A stretch of DNA of 64,000 nucleotides, taken from positions 1 through 64,000 of the forward strand of contig NZ_BSNS01000034.1 of assembly GCF_030160115.1 (NCBI RefSeq), written 5' to 3'. The translations under genes and the position numbers were made by a program. Of this stretch, positions 43,500 through 52,587 are shown piece after piece; the stretch's first letter is position 1; every line of letters starts with the position of its first letter. The notes below the pieces were generated by a model. That model ran no database searches. It was not told the DNA's origin and saw nothing but the letters and a program-made list of their open reading frames with translations. The stretch is from Devosia nitrariae. Its GTDB lineage: Bacteria; Pseudomonadota; Alphaproteobacteria; Rhizobiales; Devosiaceae.

Positions 43500-44531
43500 T
43501 CAGCCGACGAAGCCGACAATGCGGCGCACGTCGCGCATGGTTTCCTCGGCCAGAGGCCGCGCCCGTTCGGCGCCCTCGGCGAGGATGGAATCGATGGTTG
43601 CCGGATCGCCGAGAAGGCGACGCATCTCGCCGGCCATCGGCGCGAGGGTGGAGACGGCGAGGTCGGCGAGTGCCGGCTTGAAAACACCCCAGCCCTTTCC
43701 GCCGAACTCGGCCAGGACCTCGGGCTTGGTCTTGTCGGCAAGCGCGGCATAGATGGCCACCAGATTATCGGCCTCGGCGCGGCCCTTCAGACCCTCGATC
43801 TCGGGGGGCAGCGGCTCGGGATCGGTGGTGGCACGCTTGATTTTCTTGGCGATCGCATCGGCATCGTCGAGCAGCGAAATACGCGACTGATCGGAAGGGT
43901 CGGACTTGCTCATCTTTTTGCTGCCGTCGCGCAGGCTTTTGACCAGCGTCGCAGGTCCGGTGATCAACGGCTCGGTGATGGGGAAGAACTCCCGGTCAAG
44001 CCCATTGGCTTCGATCGAGTCTCCATAGTCGTTGTTGAACTTGGCGGCGATGTCGCGTGTCAGTTCGAGGTGCTGTTTCTGGTCGTCGCCCACCGGCACG
44101 TGTGTCGCCTTGTAAAGGAGGATGTCGGCGGCCATCAGCGAGGGATAGGCGAGGAGCCCCAGCGAAACGTTCTCGGAATTCTTGCCGGCCTTGTCCTTGA
44201 ACTGCGTCATCCGGTTCATCCAGCCGATGCGGGCAACGCAGTTGAACACCCAGGCAAGCTCGGCGTGCTGGTACACGCGGCTCTGGTTGAAGATGATGGC
44301 GCGCTTCGGGTCGATGCCGGCTGCAAGATAGGCGGCCGTCAACTCACGCGTCGCCCGGCGCAGCTCCTCGGGCTCCTGCCAGACGGTGATTGCATGCATG
44401 TCGACGACGCAATAGATGCACTCGTGCGTGTCCTGCAGCGGCACGAAGCGGCGGATGGCGCCGAGGTAGTTGCCAAGGTGCAGGTCGCCCGAAGGCTGGA
44501 TGCCGGAAAAGACGCGATTGGTGAAGGGCAT
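43500..44531 (-). CDS. trpS: Tryptophanyl-tRNA synthetase
   Basis: 343 residues. Class I motifs: HIGH-equivalent in SGDLHLGNYLGA and KMSKS in KKMSKSDPSD; tryptophan pocket words SRVYQHAELAWVFNC and MTQFKDKAG. Charges tRNA-Trp. In the block glnD-murJ-trpS-UspA, here interrupted by vapBC on the other strand. Confidence 0.96.
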   Translation of the reverse strand: MPFTNRVFSGIQPSGDLHLGNYLGAIRRFVPLQDTHECIYCVVDMHAITVWQEPEELRRATRELTAAYLAAGIDPKRAIIFNQSRVYQHAELAWVFNCVARIGWMNRMTQFKDKAGKNSENVSLGLLAYPSLMAADILLYKATHVPVGDDQKQHLELTRDIAAKFNNDYGDSIEANGLDREFFPITEPLITGPATLVKSLRDGSKKMSKSDPSDQSRISLLDDADAIAKKIKRATTDPEPLPPEIEGLKGRAEADNLVAIYAALADKTKPEVLAEFGGKGWGVFKPALADLAVSTLAPMAGEMRRLLGDPATIDSILAEGAERARPLAEETMRDVRRIVGFVG

Positions 44532-44610
44532 TTAGGAGTCCGCTTGAGGTTCGGAAAACGCGGTTCAGGGGAACTAGCATCGCCGAGACCCTTCCGGCAA
44601 GCCGGGGCAC

Positions 44611-44640
44611 ATGATATATAGTATCGATATCATATATAGA
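44611..44640 (+). promoter_or_regulatory. AT-rich promoter/operator of vapBC
   Basis: A run ATGATATATA-GTATC-GATATCATATATAGA contains imperfect inverted TGATAT/ATATCA words and is far more AT-rich than its surroundings. It immediately precedes the antitoxin ribosome site (AGAGGTG), as expected for VapBC autoregulation by the ribbon-helix-helix antitoxin. Confidence 0.6.
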
Positions 44641-44647
44641 GGTGACG

Positions 44648-44863
44648 ATGCGTACTCTGGTCGACATCAACGAACCCCAGCTGCGCCGGCTGGACGAGCT
44701 GGCGAAAAAGCAGGGGCAATCGCGCGCCGCGGTCATTCGCGAGGCCATCGACGGTTATCTCGAAAAACGGGCGTCCAAGGGAGCATCGGACGCGTTCGGC
44801 CTCTGGGGGAAGGGCGGGGTCGACGGGCTCGCCTATCAGAGGAAGGTGCGCAGCGAGTGGTGA
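44648..44863 (+). CDS. vapB: VapB-type ribbon-helix-helix antitoxin
   Basis: 71 residues. CopG-like ribbon-helix-helix: MRTLVDINEPQLRRLDELAKK, then QSRAAVIREAIDGYL, with a C-terminal toxin-wrapping tail (DAFGLWGKGG, YQRKVRSEW). ATG at 44648 preceded by AGAGGTG. Stop overlaps the toxin GTG as GTGA. Likely represses its own promoter with the toxin. Confidence 0.88.
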   Translation: MRTLVDINEPQLRRLDELAKKQGQSRAAVIREAIDGYLEKRASKGASDAFGLWGKGGVDGLAYQRKVRSEW

Positions 44864-45222
44864 GGGCACTCTTCGATACCAACATTCTCGTCGATTTCCT
44901 GAGCGCTGTTCCGCAGGCGCGCGAGGAGCTCGACCGGTACAACCGGAAAGCCATCAGCATCATCACCTGGATGGAGGTGCTGGTGGGCGCCCGGGCCGAT
45001 GTAGAGGCGGCAACGCATGAGTTTCTTTCTGGTTTCGACATCGTTCCGCTCGATGACTCGGTCGCTGGGCGGGCAGTCGAACTACGCAGGGACTATCGGC
45101 TGAAGCTGCCCGATGCGGTCATCTGGGCTTCGGCCGATGTGCATTCGATGTTGCTGGTGACGCGCGACAGCAAGGATTTCCCGGTCGACGCACCGGGGAT
45201 ACGCGTACCCTACTTCCTTTAG
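44860..45222 (+). CDS. vapC: VapC-type PIN-domain toxin
   Basis: 120 residues from a GTG overlapping the antitoxin stop. PIN nuclease acids are visible: Asp in FDTNILVDFL, Glu in WMEVLVG, Asp in LPDAVIWASA and Asp in VTRDSKDF. Expected to cut a specific tRNA or rRNA when freed. Lies antisense in the trpS-murJ gap, its last bases overlapping the murJ stop. Confidence 0.9.
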   Translation: MRALFDTNILVDFLSAVPQAREELDRYNRKAISIITWMEVLVGARADVEAATHEFLSGFDIVPLDDSVAGRAVELRRDYRLKLPDAVIWASADVHSMLLVTRDSKDFPVDAPGIRVPYFL

Positions 45223-46781
45223 GCTCCGCGCCGCAGGCGCCGCAACAACAGGCCCAGGGGCTGCACTCGGGTGATGTGGACGAGGGTGAAATAGACGGCA
45301 AGCCCGAAGAGGACGAGAAGTCCGAGGGCCGCGACCTGTCGCAACAGCGGCGCGCCCGAAGCGAAGATATCCTCGGCCCGCCAGCCGAGGACCACGAGCG
45401 CCCCAGCCATGAAGAGGCTGATGAGGAGGATGCCGGCGTGGCGCATCCATTCGCCAGCGGTCAGGACGAAGTGGCCGCGACGGGCAAGGAAAACGGCAAG
45501 GAGCACCGTGTTGGCCCAGGCCGAGGCTGACGTCGCCGCGGCGATCCCCACGTGCTGGAAGGCGGGAAAGAGCGCCAGTGACAAACCGATATTGATCATG
45601 GCCGAAAGGGCGGCGAAGACCGTGGGCGTGCGCGTATCCTGGCGGGCGAAGTAACCCGGCTGGAGCACGCGAATAAGAACGAACGCCGGCAGGCCGATGG
45701 CAAAGGCAACAAGCGCATTGGCGGTCTCGAGCGTCGAGACCGCGCCGAACGCGCCACGCTCGAAAAGGACCCTGACGATCGGCACGGCAAGCGCGGCGAG
45801 CGCGGTGGCGGCGGGCATCGAGAGGAGCATCGAAACCAGCAGCGACTGCGCCTGGGTGCTGCGCGCCTCACCCTCGCGCCCCGCAGCCAGGTGCCGGGCG
45901 AGCTCGGGCAGCAGCACGGTGCCGATGGCGATACCGATGATGCCGAGCGGCAGCTGATAGAGCCGGTCGGCGTAATAGAGGTAGGACATGGCGCTGTCGG
46001 CGCTGGAGGCGATGATGGTGCCGATGAAGATGTTGATCTGCGTGATGCCACCGGTCATGACGGCCGGTACGGCCAAAAGCCAGAAGCGGCGCACCTCCGG
46101 GTCGAGCCGCGGCAGGGCAAGATGCGGCACCATGCCGGTGCGCCGGAGCGCCAACCAGACGGTGGCGAGCTGCGCCAAGCCCCCGATGATGGTGGCAATG
46201 GCAACCCAAACGGCGGCGGCAGCCAGGTCCTCCACGGCAAGCAGGAAAAGCGGCACCAGCGCGGCGATGGTGGCGATGTTGAGGATGACCGGCGCGAAGG
46301 CGGCGGCAAAGAACCGCCCGAGGCTGTTGAGGATCGCCGCATAGGCCGCCATCAAGGACATGAAGGCGAGGTAGGGAAAGAGGATGCGGGTGAGGAGGAC
46401 CGTCAGCTCGTACTTTTCCGCGTCGCCGACAAAGCCGGGCACGAACGGCACGAGCACCCATGGCATAAAGAGTTCGGCGAGGATGGTGACGAGGACGAGA
46501 ACCGTGACCAGCCAGGCCATGATGCGGGCGGCGAAAGCCCGTGCTTCCTCGCGCCCGCGCTGCTCCAGCGCGCCAGAGAACATGGGCACGAAGGCGGTAT
46601 TGAAGGCCCCCTCGGCAAACAGGCGTCGGAAGAGATTGGGGAAGCGGAAAGCGGCGACGAACGCGTCGGCGGCCGGCCCGGTGCCGAGGACGGCGGCCAT
46701 CAGCGCGTCGCGCACGAACCCGGCGATGCGCGACAGCAGGGTGAGGCCGCCGACTGACAGAAAGTTGCGGTAGAGGCTCAT
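45219..46781 (-). CDS. murJ: Lipid II flippase MurJ
   Basis: 520 residues, fourteen helices. Opens SLYRNFLSVGGLTLLSRIAGFVRD, the MurJ/MviN signature, with FVAAFRFPNLFRRLFAEGAF soon after. Flips lipid II to the periplasm for peptidoglycan synthesis. Downstream of glnD in the usual order. Confidence 0.95.
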   Translation of the reverse strand: MSLYRNFLSVGGLTLLSRIAGFVRDALMAAVLGTGPAADAFVAAFRFPNLFRRLFAEGAFNTAFVPMFSGALEQRGREEARAFAARIMAWLVTVLVLVTILAELFMPWVLVPFVPGFVGDAEKYELTVLLTRILFPYLAFMSLMAAYAAILNSLGRFFAAAFAPVILNIATIAALVPLFLLAVEDLAAAAVWVAIATIIGGLAQLATVWLALRRTGMVPHLALPRLDPEVRRFWLLAVPAVMTGGITQINIFIGTIIASSADSAMSYLYYADRLYQLPLGIIGIAIGTVLLPELARHLAAGREGEARSTQAQSLLVSMLLSMPAATALAALAVPIVRVLFERGAFGAVSTLETANALVAFAIGLPAFVLIRVLQPGYFARQDTRTPTVFAALSAMINIGLSLALFPAFQHVGIAAATSASAWANTVLLAVFLARRGHFVLTAGEWMRHAGILLISLFMAGALVVLGWRAEDIFASGAPLLRQVAALGLLVLFGLAVYFTLVHITRVQPLGLLLRRLRRGA

Positions 46782-46829
46782 GGGGCTGCGTTCCGCCGTC
46801 CCAGAAAACGCCGCTGGGGCGCGGCGCCC

Positions 46830-49634
46830 CTATCCATTGGCAACTTTCGGCGCTCGCTCCTCGCGCTTGAGCGAAAGCACGCGCATCAGGGTGTCGTGGA
46901 TTTTCTTCTGGCGGGATTTGCTCATGATCTTCTGGCCGGTCAGGTCCGTGACGTAGAAGACGTCAACGGCCTTCTCGCCATAGGTGCCGATATGGGCCGA
47001 ACCGATGGTCAAATTGAGGTCGGAGATCTCGCGGGTCAGAAGGTGCAGAAGCCCGATGCGGTCGAGGCCGGAGACTTCGATGACGGTGAATTTTTCCGAA
47101 AGGTTGTTGGAGACCATCACCTCGGCAGGCAGCGAGAACGGCTTCAGGCGCCGGTTGTGGCGGCTTTCCTTGCCGAGGTCGATGAGGATCTGCCGCTTGC
47201 CCTGCAGGAGCTGCTTTACCGTGTCGATGATGCGGGTTGCACGTACCTTCTCGTCCTCGTCGGAGGTGAACGCGCGGCGCAGCCGGAAGGTGTCGATGGC
47301 GCGCCCGTCGCGGGTCGAGAAGATCTGCGCCCCGATGATCGAGGCGTCCTGCATGGTGCAGGCGCCGGCAATGAGCGACAGGAGCCGCGGGTGGTCGGGC
47401 GTATAGAACGAGACTTCGGTGATCGACTCGAACGCCTTGATGCGGATGGAGCCGGCAAAGGCATCGCCCGCCATGTCGGCCTGGCGGATCATCCGGGCGT
47501 GCTCGACCTGCAGTTCGGGCTCGGCGCGCAGCCAGTAATGGTCGTAGTGGCGGCCGATATACGCCTCGACGTCGGCCGGCGGCCAGTGGGTCAGCGCTTC
47601 GCGCAGGGCTCTGCGGGCGTCCTCGACGCGGTCGGACTGGGTGACCTGGGAGTGTCCGCCCGACAACAGCGGCTCGGTGGCGAAATAAAGGGCCCGCAGC
47701 AGCGAGCCCTTCCAACCGGTCCACACGCCTGGTCCAACGGCGCGGATGTCGCAGGCCGTGAGGATCATCAGCAGCGCCAGGCGCTGGGGGGACTGCACGA
47801 CCTCGGCGAAAGCCTTGGCTGTCTCGGGATCCTGAAGGTCGCGAGCCTGGGCGATCTGGCTCATCAGCAGGTGGTGCTCGACAAGCCAGGCGACCGTGTC
47901 GGTCTCGGCCGCAGAGAGGCCGACACGCGGGCAGAACCGGCGCGCGATACGCGCTCCGGCGATCGAATGGTCCTCCGGGCGCCCTTTGGCGATGTCATGG
48001 AGGAAGAGCGCGACGTAGAGCAGCCGCGTATCGTTGAGCTGCGGCAGGAGCTCATGGGTCAGCGGCAGCTCGTCGCGCAGGCCCCCATTGGCGATCTCGG
48101 CCATGACCCCGACGGCGCGGATCAGGTGCTCGTCGACCGTATAGTGGTGATACATGTTGAACTGCATCAGGGCGACGATCTTGCCGAACTCGGGCACGAA
48201 CTTGCCCAGGACCCCGCTTTCGTTCATTGCCCGCAGGATGCGCTCGACATATTGCGGGGCAGTGAGGATGGTCAGGAACCAGGCGTTGGCCCTCGGGTCG
48301 GCGCGCACTGCATTGTCGATGAGGCGCAGCGACCGGCGGACCGCCTTGATCGCATCGGGATGCAGGTGCAACTCCTGCCGTCCGGCCACCAGGAACAGCT
48401 TGACGAGATTGACCGGGTCCTTCTCGAAGATGTCGGGCGCGGCGATGTTGAGGCGGCCGGAATCGATGACGAAATCCGTCTCACCCTTGATCTTCACCTT
48501 GCCGCGGCGGAATGGGGCGAGCACGCGCCCGACAAGGTCCATGTCCTTGGCATGGGCGATCTCGAGGCTCGTGCAGAAGATGCGCGTCAGGTCCCCGACG
48601 TCCTTGGCAACGAGGAAATAGCGCTTCATGAAGCGCTCGACGCCCAGCATGCCCAGCCGCTCGGCATAGCCCATGCGCCGGGCGAGCTCTGGCTGCACGT
48701 CGAAGGTCAGCTTCTCGTCGGCCCGGCCGGTCAGGAAATGCAAATTGCAGCGCACAGCCCAGAGGAACTCCTCGGCGCGCTGGAACAGGCGGTATTCGGA
48801 CTGGTCGAAGACGCCTTTGTCGATGAGCTCGTGGGCGTTCTTGACCCGGTAGAAGTACTTGCCGATCCAAAAGAGCGTGTTGAGGTCTCTGAGGCCTCCC
48901 TTGCCGTCCTTGATGTTCGGTTCGACGACGTAACGGGTATTGCCCATCTGCCTGTGCCGCTCGTCGCGCTCGGCCATCTTGGCGGCGATGAATTCGGGAC
49001 CGGTCTTGGGCATAATCTCGCTCTCGAAGCGAGTCACGAGCTGGTCGAACAGCGATTTCTCGCCCGTCAGGTAGCGCGCCTCGAGAGTCGCGGTGCGTAC
49101 CGTCATGTCCGAGCGGGCCATGCGGATGCACTCGTCGACCGAACGCACGGCGTGCCCGACCTTCTGACCGAGGTCCCATAGCATGTAGAGGATGTATTCG
49201 GTGACCTGCTCGCCCCAGGGCGTTTGCTTATAAGGGAGGATGAAGAGCAGATCGATGTCGGAGCCGGGCGCCAGCGTGCCGCGTCCGTAGCCGCCGACGG
49301 CAGCCAGCGCGATGGTCTCGGCGCCCGAGGGATTGGTCATCGGATAGACGCGGGTGGTGGCGAACAGGTGGACGGCGCGGATGATCTCGTCCTCGGCCGC
49401 CGAGAGGTTCTGGGCGCAACGCGTGCCCTTGCCGGTTTCGATGAGCTCGGCCTCAGCCCCGGCTCGCGCCTCGGCGAGCGTCTTGCGCAGATGAGCGAGA
49501 ACGGCGCTACGCGCGGCAGCCGACTTGGCGTCGCCGTCCGCGACCAGGGCGTCGAGCTCACCGATCAGCGTATCGGCGGCTCTGAGGGCAAAGCCCGGTT
49601 TTCGGACCTTCAATTCAGCTTCGGCGAGCGTCAT
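46830..49634 (-). CDS. glnD: Bifunctional uridylyltransferase/uridylyl-removing enzyme GlnD
   Basis: 934 residues. Nucleotidyltransferase motif GGYGRGTLAPGSDIDLLF at 113-130, HD motif in LFLHDIAKGRPEDHS, and two C-terminal ACT domains (SLIAGACTMQDASI, IGLLHLLTREISDLNLTI). Modifies PII proteins in response to glutamine. Overlaps the end of mutS by 20 bases, so translation is coupled. Confidence 0.96.
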   Translation of the reverse strand: MTLAEAELKVRKPGFALRAADTLIGELDALVADGDAKSAAARSAVLAHLRKTLAEARAGAEAELIETGKGTRCAQNLSAAEDEIIRAVHLFATTRVYPMTNPSGAETIALAAVGGYGRGTLAPGSDIDLLFILPYKQTPWGEQVTEYILYMLWDLGQKVGHAVRSVDECIRMARSDMTVRTATLEARYLTGEKSLFDQLVTRFESEIMPKTGPEFIAAKMAERDERHRQMGNTRYVVEPNIKDGKGGLRDLNTLFWIGKYFYRVKNAHELIDKGVFDQSEYRLFQRAEEFLWAVRCNLHFLTGRADEKLTFDVQPELARRMGYAERLGMLGVERFMKRYFLVAKDVGDLTRIFCTSLEIAHAKDMDLVGRVLAPFRRGKVKIKGETDFVIDSGRLNIAAPDIFEKDPVNLVKLFLVAGRQELHLHPDAIKAVRRSLRLIDNAVRADPRANAWFLTILTAPQYVERILRAMNESGVLGKFVPEFGKIVALMQFNMYHHYTVDEHLIRAVGVMAEIANGGLRDELPLTHELLPQLNDTRLLYVALFLHDIAKGRPEDHSIAGARIARRFCPRVGLSAAETDTVAWLVEHHLLMSQIAQARDLQDPETAKAFAEVVQSPQRLALLMILTACDIRAVGPGVWTGWKGSLLRALYFATEPLLSGGHSQVTQSDRVEDARRALREALTHWPPADVEAYIGRHYDHYWLRAEPELQVEHARMIRQADMAGDAFAGSIRIKAFESITEVSFYTPDHPRLLSLIAGACTMQDASIIGAQIFSTRDGRAIDTFRLRRAFTSDEDEKVRATRIIDTVKQLLQGKRQILIDLGKESRHNRRLKPFSLPAEVMVSNNLSEKFTVIEVSGLDRIGLLHLLTREISDLNLTIGSAHIGTYGEKAVDVFYVTDLTGQKIMSKSRQKKIHDTLMRVLSLKREERAPKVANG

Positions 49635-52386
49635 CGCGGCGTTTCTTCAATTGGTAGAGGAGCTCGATAGCTTGCTTGGGCGTGATGTCGTCGGGGCGGA
49701 TGGCATCGATGAGATCGGCGACCGGATCGGATTTGGGCTCGGCCTTGACTGGGGCGGCCGGCTGATGCGCAAAGAGCGGCAGATCGTCTAGCACGCCTCC
49801 GAACTGACCGGAAGGGGCGGCGCCCGCGGCGCGTTGTTCCAAAAGGGTAAGCACGTGGCGGGCCCGGTTCAAGACCGGTTCGGGCAACCCTGCGAGCCGG
49901 GCAACCTGGATTCCATAGGAGCGGTCGGCCGCGCCCCGGCCAACCTCATGCAGGAAAACGACTTCTCCCTCCCACTCGCGCACTTTCATGGTCACGTTCA
50001 CCACCCGGCTCAAGGACTTTTGAAGGCTGGTAAGCTCATGGAAGTGGGTGGCAAAGAGCGCGCGGCAGCCGGTGGTTTCGTGCAGCGACTCGACCGTCGC
50101 CCAGGCGATGGAGAGCCCGTCGAACGTCGCCGTGCCGCGCCCGATCTCGTCGAGGACGACGAGGGAGCGGCGGGTCGCGCGGTTAAGGATCGCCGCGGTC
50201 TCGACCATCTCGACCATGAAGGTCGAACGACCGTGGGCGATGTCATCGGAAGCACCGACCCGCGAGAACACCCGGTCGACGACGCCGATATGGGCCGAAG
50301 CGGCGGGTACGAACGAGCCCATCTGCGCCATGATGGCGATGAGCGCGTTCTGCCGCAGGAACGTCGACTTGCCGCCCATGTTGGGACCGGTCACCAGCCA
50401 GAGCCCGCCGCCGACCTCGATTTGCCCCGAAAGGTCGCAGTCGTTGGCAACGAAGCTTTGGCCGTCGCCTGAAACCATTTCCTCGACCACCGGGTGCCTG
50501 CCCGCCTCGATGCGGAAGGCAAGGGAATTGTCGATCTCGGGCCGCACATAGCTGCGGGTGGCGGCCAGATGCCCGAGGGCCGCGGCCGCATCGAGCTCAG
50601 CCAGCGCGTCGGCCAGGCCGCGCAATTGTCCGGTGCGTGAGAGGATTTCAGCCGAGAGCCGGGCGAAGATCTTGGATTCGATCCCGAGCGCCGCCTCGTG
50701 GGCGCGCGCGATGCGGCCTTCGAGCTCGGCGAGCTCGGTGGTGGTGAAGCGCATGGCATTGGCCAGCGTCTGCCGGTGGATGAAATTTGCCCGGTGCGGC
50801 TCCTCCAGGAGCTTGGCGCCATGGCCGGCCGGCACTTCGACGAAATAACCGAGAACGCCGTTGTGGCGGATCTTCAAGGACCTGACGTCGGTCTCCTCGA
50901 TGAGCCGGGTCTGGAGGGCGGCGACCACGGCGCGGGTCTCGCTGCCCAGTGCCCGTTCGGCATCGAGATCACCGTCATAGCCCTTGCGCACGAACCCGCC
51001 ATCGCGCGCAAGGAGCGGCACGTCGTCGTCAAGGGCAAGAGCGAGCTCGGAGGAAAGGTCCTGTGGTGCGGCGGACAGCACTTCACCGAGGCGCGCCAGC
51101 TCCTCGGACAGATCGCCAGCTCCGATAAGCCTCTGCCCCAGCGCCGCGGCCGCCGCGATGCCCATGCCGACGGCGGCAAGATCGCGCGGGCCGCCGCGCT
51201 CGAGGGCGAGGCGGGTGAGCGCCCGGGCGATGTCGGGGGCGGATTTGAGCTCGGTGCGCAGGCGCGCGGTCAGCATGGTGTCCTCAGCCAGCCGCTCGAC
51301 GGCATCGAGGCGCACATTGATCGCGGCCGCGTCGGTCAGCGGCGCGGCGAGGCGCTGGGCGAAGAGCCGGGCGCCGGCGGCGGTGACGGTGAGGTCAAGG
51401 CAATTGCGCAGCGATCCTTTCTGGCCGCCGCGCTGGGTTTCGAGCAGCTCGAGAGACGAGCGCGTCGCCTGGTCGATGGCCATGAGGCGCGCCGCGTCTT
51501 CGCTGGTCGGCGCGCGCAGGGCTACGGCCCTGCCCTTCTGGCTCTCCTCGACATAGGCAAAGAGGGCTCCGAGCGCCGATCGGGCGGCGCGCGAGTAGGC
51601 GGTCGGGTCAACGCCATCGCCCCCCAGCGCTTCGCGCAGACGCAGCGTTGCCGCTTCGCTGTCGAAAGCCTCTGCCGAGACGATCGAGACCGCGGCAGCA
51701 AGCACCGGCGACAGCAGGTGCCGCTCGAGGAGGAGGGTGCGCGTCGCCTCGGTCAGGACCAGCTCGGCAGGACCGATGCGGGCGAGCTCATCGGCAATGG
51801 TCTCGGCGGTGAGATCGGCGACATGCGTCTCGCCGGTCGAGACGTCCGCCCAGGCAAGGCCGAAATCGGTTTCGCCATGACGGACCATGGCAAGGCTGGC
51901 GAGGAAATTGGCGCCGCGGGCGGGCAGCAGGTCGTCTTCGGTCAGCGTGCCGGCGGTGACCAGCCGCACGACGTCGCGCTTGACGACCGATTTGCTGCCG
52001 CGCTTCCTGGCCTCGGCCGGGTCCTCGACCTGCTCGCAGACGGCGACGCGATGCCCAAGGGAGATGAGCTTCTTGAGGTAGTCCTGGGCGGCGTGGATCG
52101 GCACGCCGCACATCTGGATGTCCTCGCCCAGATGCTTGCCGCGCTTGGTCAAGACGATGCCGAGCGCCGCCGAGGCGATCTCGGCGTCCTCGAAGAAGAG
52201 CTCGTAGAAATCGCCCATGCGGTAGAAGAGGAGGTAACCCGGATTGGCCGCCTTGATCTCGAAATACTGCGCCATCATCGGCGTCAGGGCGGCGGACGAG
52301 GGTTCGGCGTTCTGCGGCTTTATGCGGGCCTCGTGCATGCGCTCAGGGTCGTTGCGAGGGAGCGGCAACGCTATGGCAGTTGCCAT
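49615..52386 (-). CDS. mutS: DNA mismatch repair protein MutS
   Basis: About 923 residues from the ATG at 52386, or 907 from the ATG at 52338; neither has a clear ribosome site. Mismatch-reading motif FYRMGDFYELF near the N-terminus; ATPase P-loop GPNMGGKSTFLRQ, then DEIGRGTATFDG and the helix that closes the dimer. Recognises mispairs. First gene of mutS-glnD-murJ. Confidence 0.96.
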   Translation of the reverse strand: MATAIALPLPRNDPERMHEARIKPQNAEPSSAALTPMMAQYFEIKAANPGYLLFYRMGDFYELFFEDAEIASAALGIVLTKRGKHLGEDIQMCGVPIHAAQDYLKKLISLGHRVAVCEQVEDPAEARKRGSKSVVKRDVVRLVTAGTLTEDDLLPARGANFLASLAMVRHGETDFGLAWADVSTGETHVADLTAETIADELARIGPAELVLTEATRTLLLERHLLSPVLAAAVSIVSAEAFDSEAATLRLREALGGDGVDPTAYSRAARSALGALFAYVEESQKGRAVALRAPTSEDAARLMAIDQATRSSLELLETQRGGQKGSLRNCLDLTVTAAGARLFAQRLAAPLTDAAAINVRLDAVERLAEDTMLTARLRTELKSAPDIARALTRLALERGGPRDLAAVGMGIAAAAALGQRLIGAGDLSEELARLGEVLSAAPQDLSSELALALDDDVPLLARDGGFVRKGYDGDLDAERALGSETRAVVAALQTRLIEETDVRSLKIRHNGVLGYFVEVPAGHGAKLLEEPHRANFIHRQTLANAMRFTTTELAELEGRIARAHEAALGIESKIFARLSAEILSRTGQLRGLADALAELDAAAALGHLAATRSYVRPEIDNSLAFRIEAGRHPVVEEMVSGDGQSFVANDCDLSGQIEVGGGLWLVTGPNMGGKSTFLRQNALIAIMAQMGSFVPAASAHIGVVDRVFSRVGASDDIAHGRSTFMVEMVETAAILNRATRRSLVVLDEIGRGTATFDGLSIAWATVESLHETTGCRALFATHFHELTSLQKSLSRVVNVTMKVREWEGEVVFLHEVGRGAADRSYGIQVARLAGLPEPVLNRARHVLTLLEQRAAGAAPSGQFGGVLDDLPLFAHQPAAPVKAEPKSDPVADLIDAIRPDDITPKQAIELLYQLKKRRDDARRS

Positions 52387-52460
52387 GCGCGCACAACCGG
52401 GCGGATGGAGCTTTTCGGCAGTTTTTACTGGAGCGATGCGATCTGATGAGTCAAATCGTG

Positions 52461-52555
52461 CGCGCTCTAGCTTTCTGTTTGTCGCGGGGATTTTTCGCGA
52501 AAAACCGGTACCCATCCCTGATCACGTCTGGGACAGGCTTTTTCGCATCCCGCTC
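52461..52555. repeat. Dispersed palindromic element, copy B
   Basis: Holds GCGCTCTAG, TTTTTCGCGAAAAA, a GGTACCCAT word and GGGACAGGCTTTTTCGC-TCCCGCTC. Positions 52482-52555 align with copy A; read on the other strand its ends match copy D (GAGCGGGATGC... and ...CCCGCGAC). Between mutS and the GH43 gene. Confidence 0.65.
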
Positions 52556-52587
52556 GTGAAAAAGGGCGGGCAGCGCCCGCCCTTAGC

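Noticed and set aside
46896..49181. A 761-codon open frame antisense to glnD
   Set aside because: GC-rich codon structure of glnD leaves the opposite strand open; the protein is Asp/Gly/Leu-rich with no family motif, and glnD is unambiguous.
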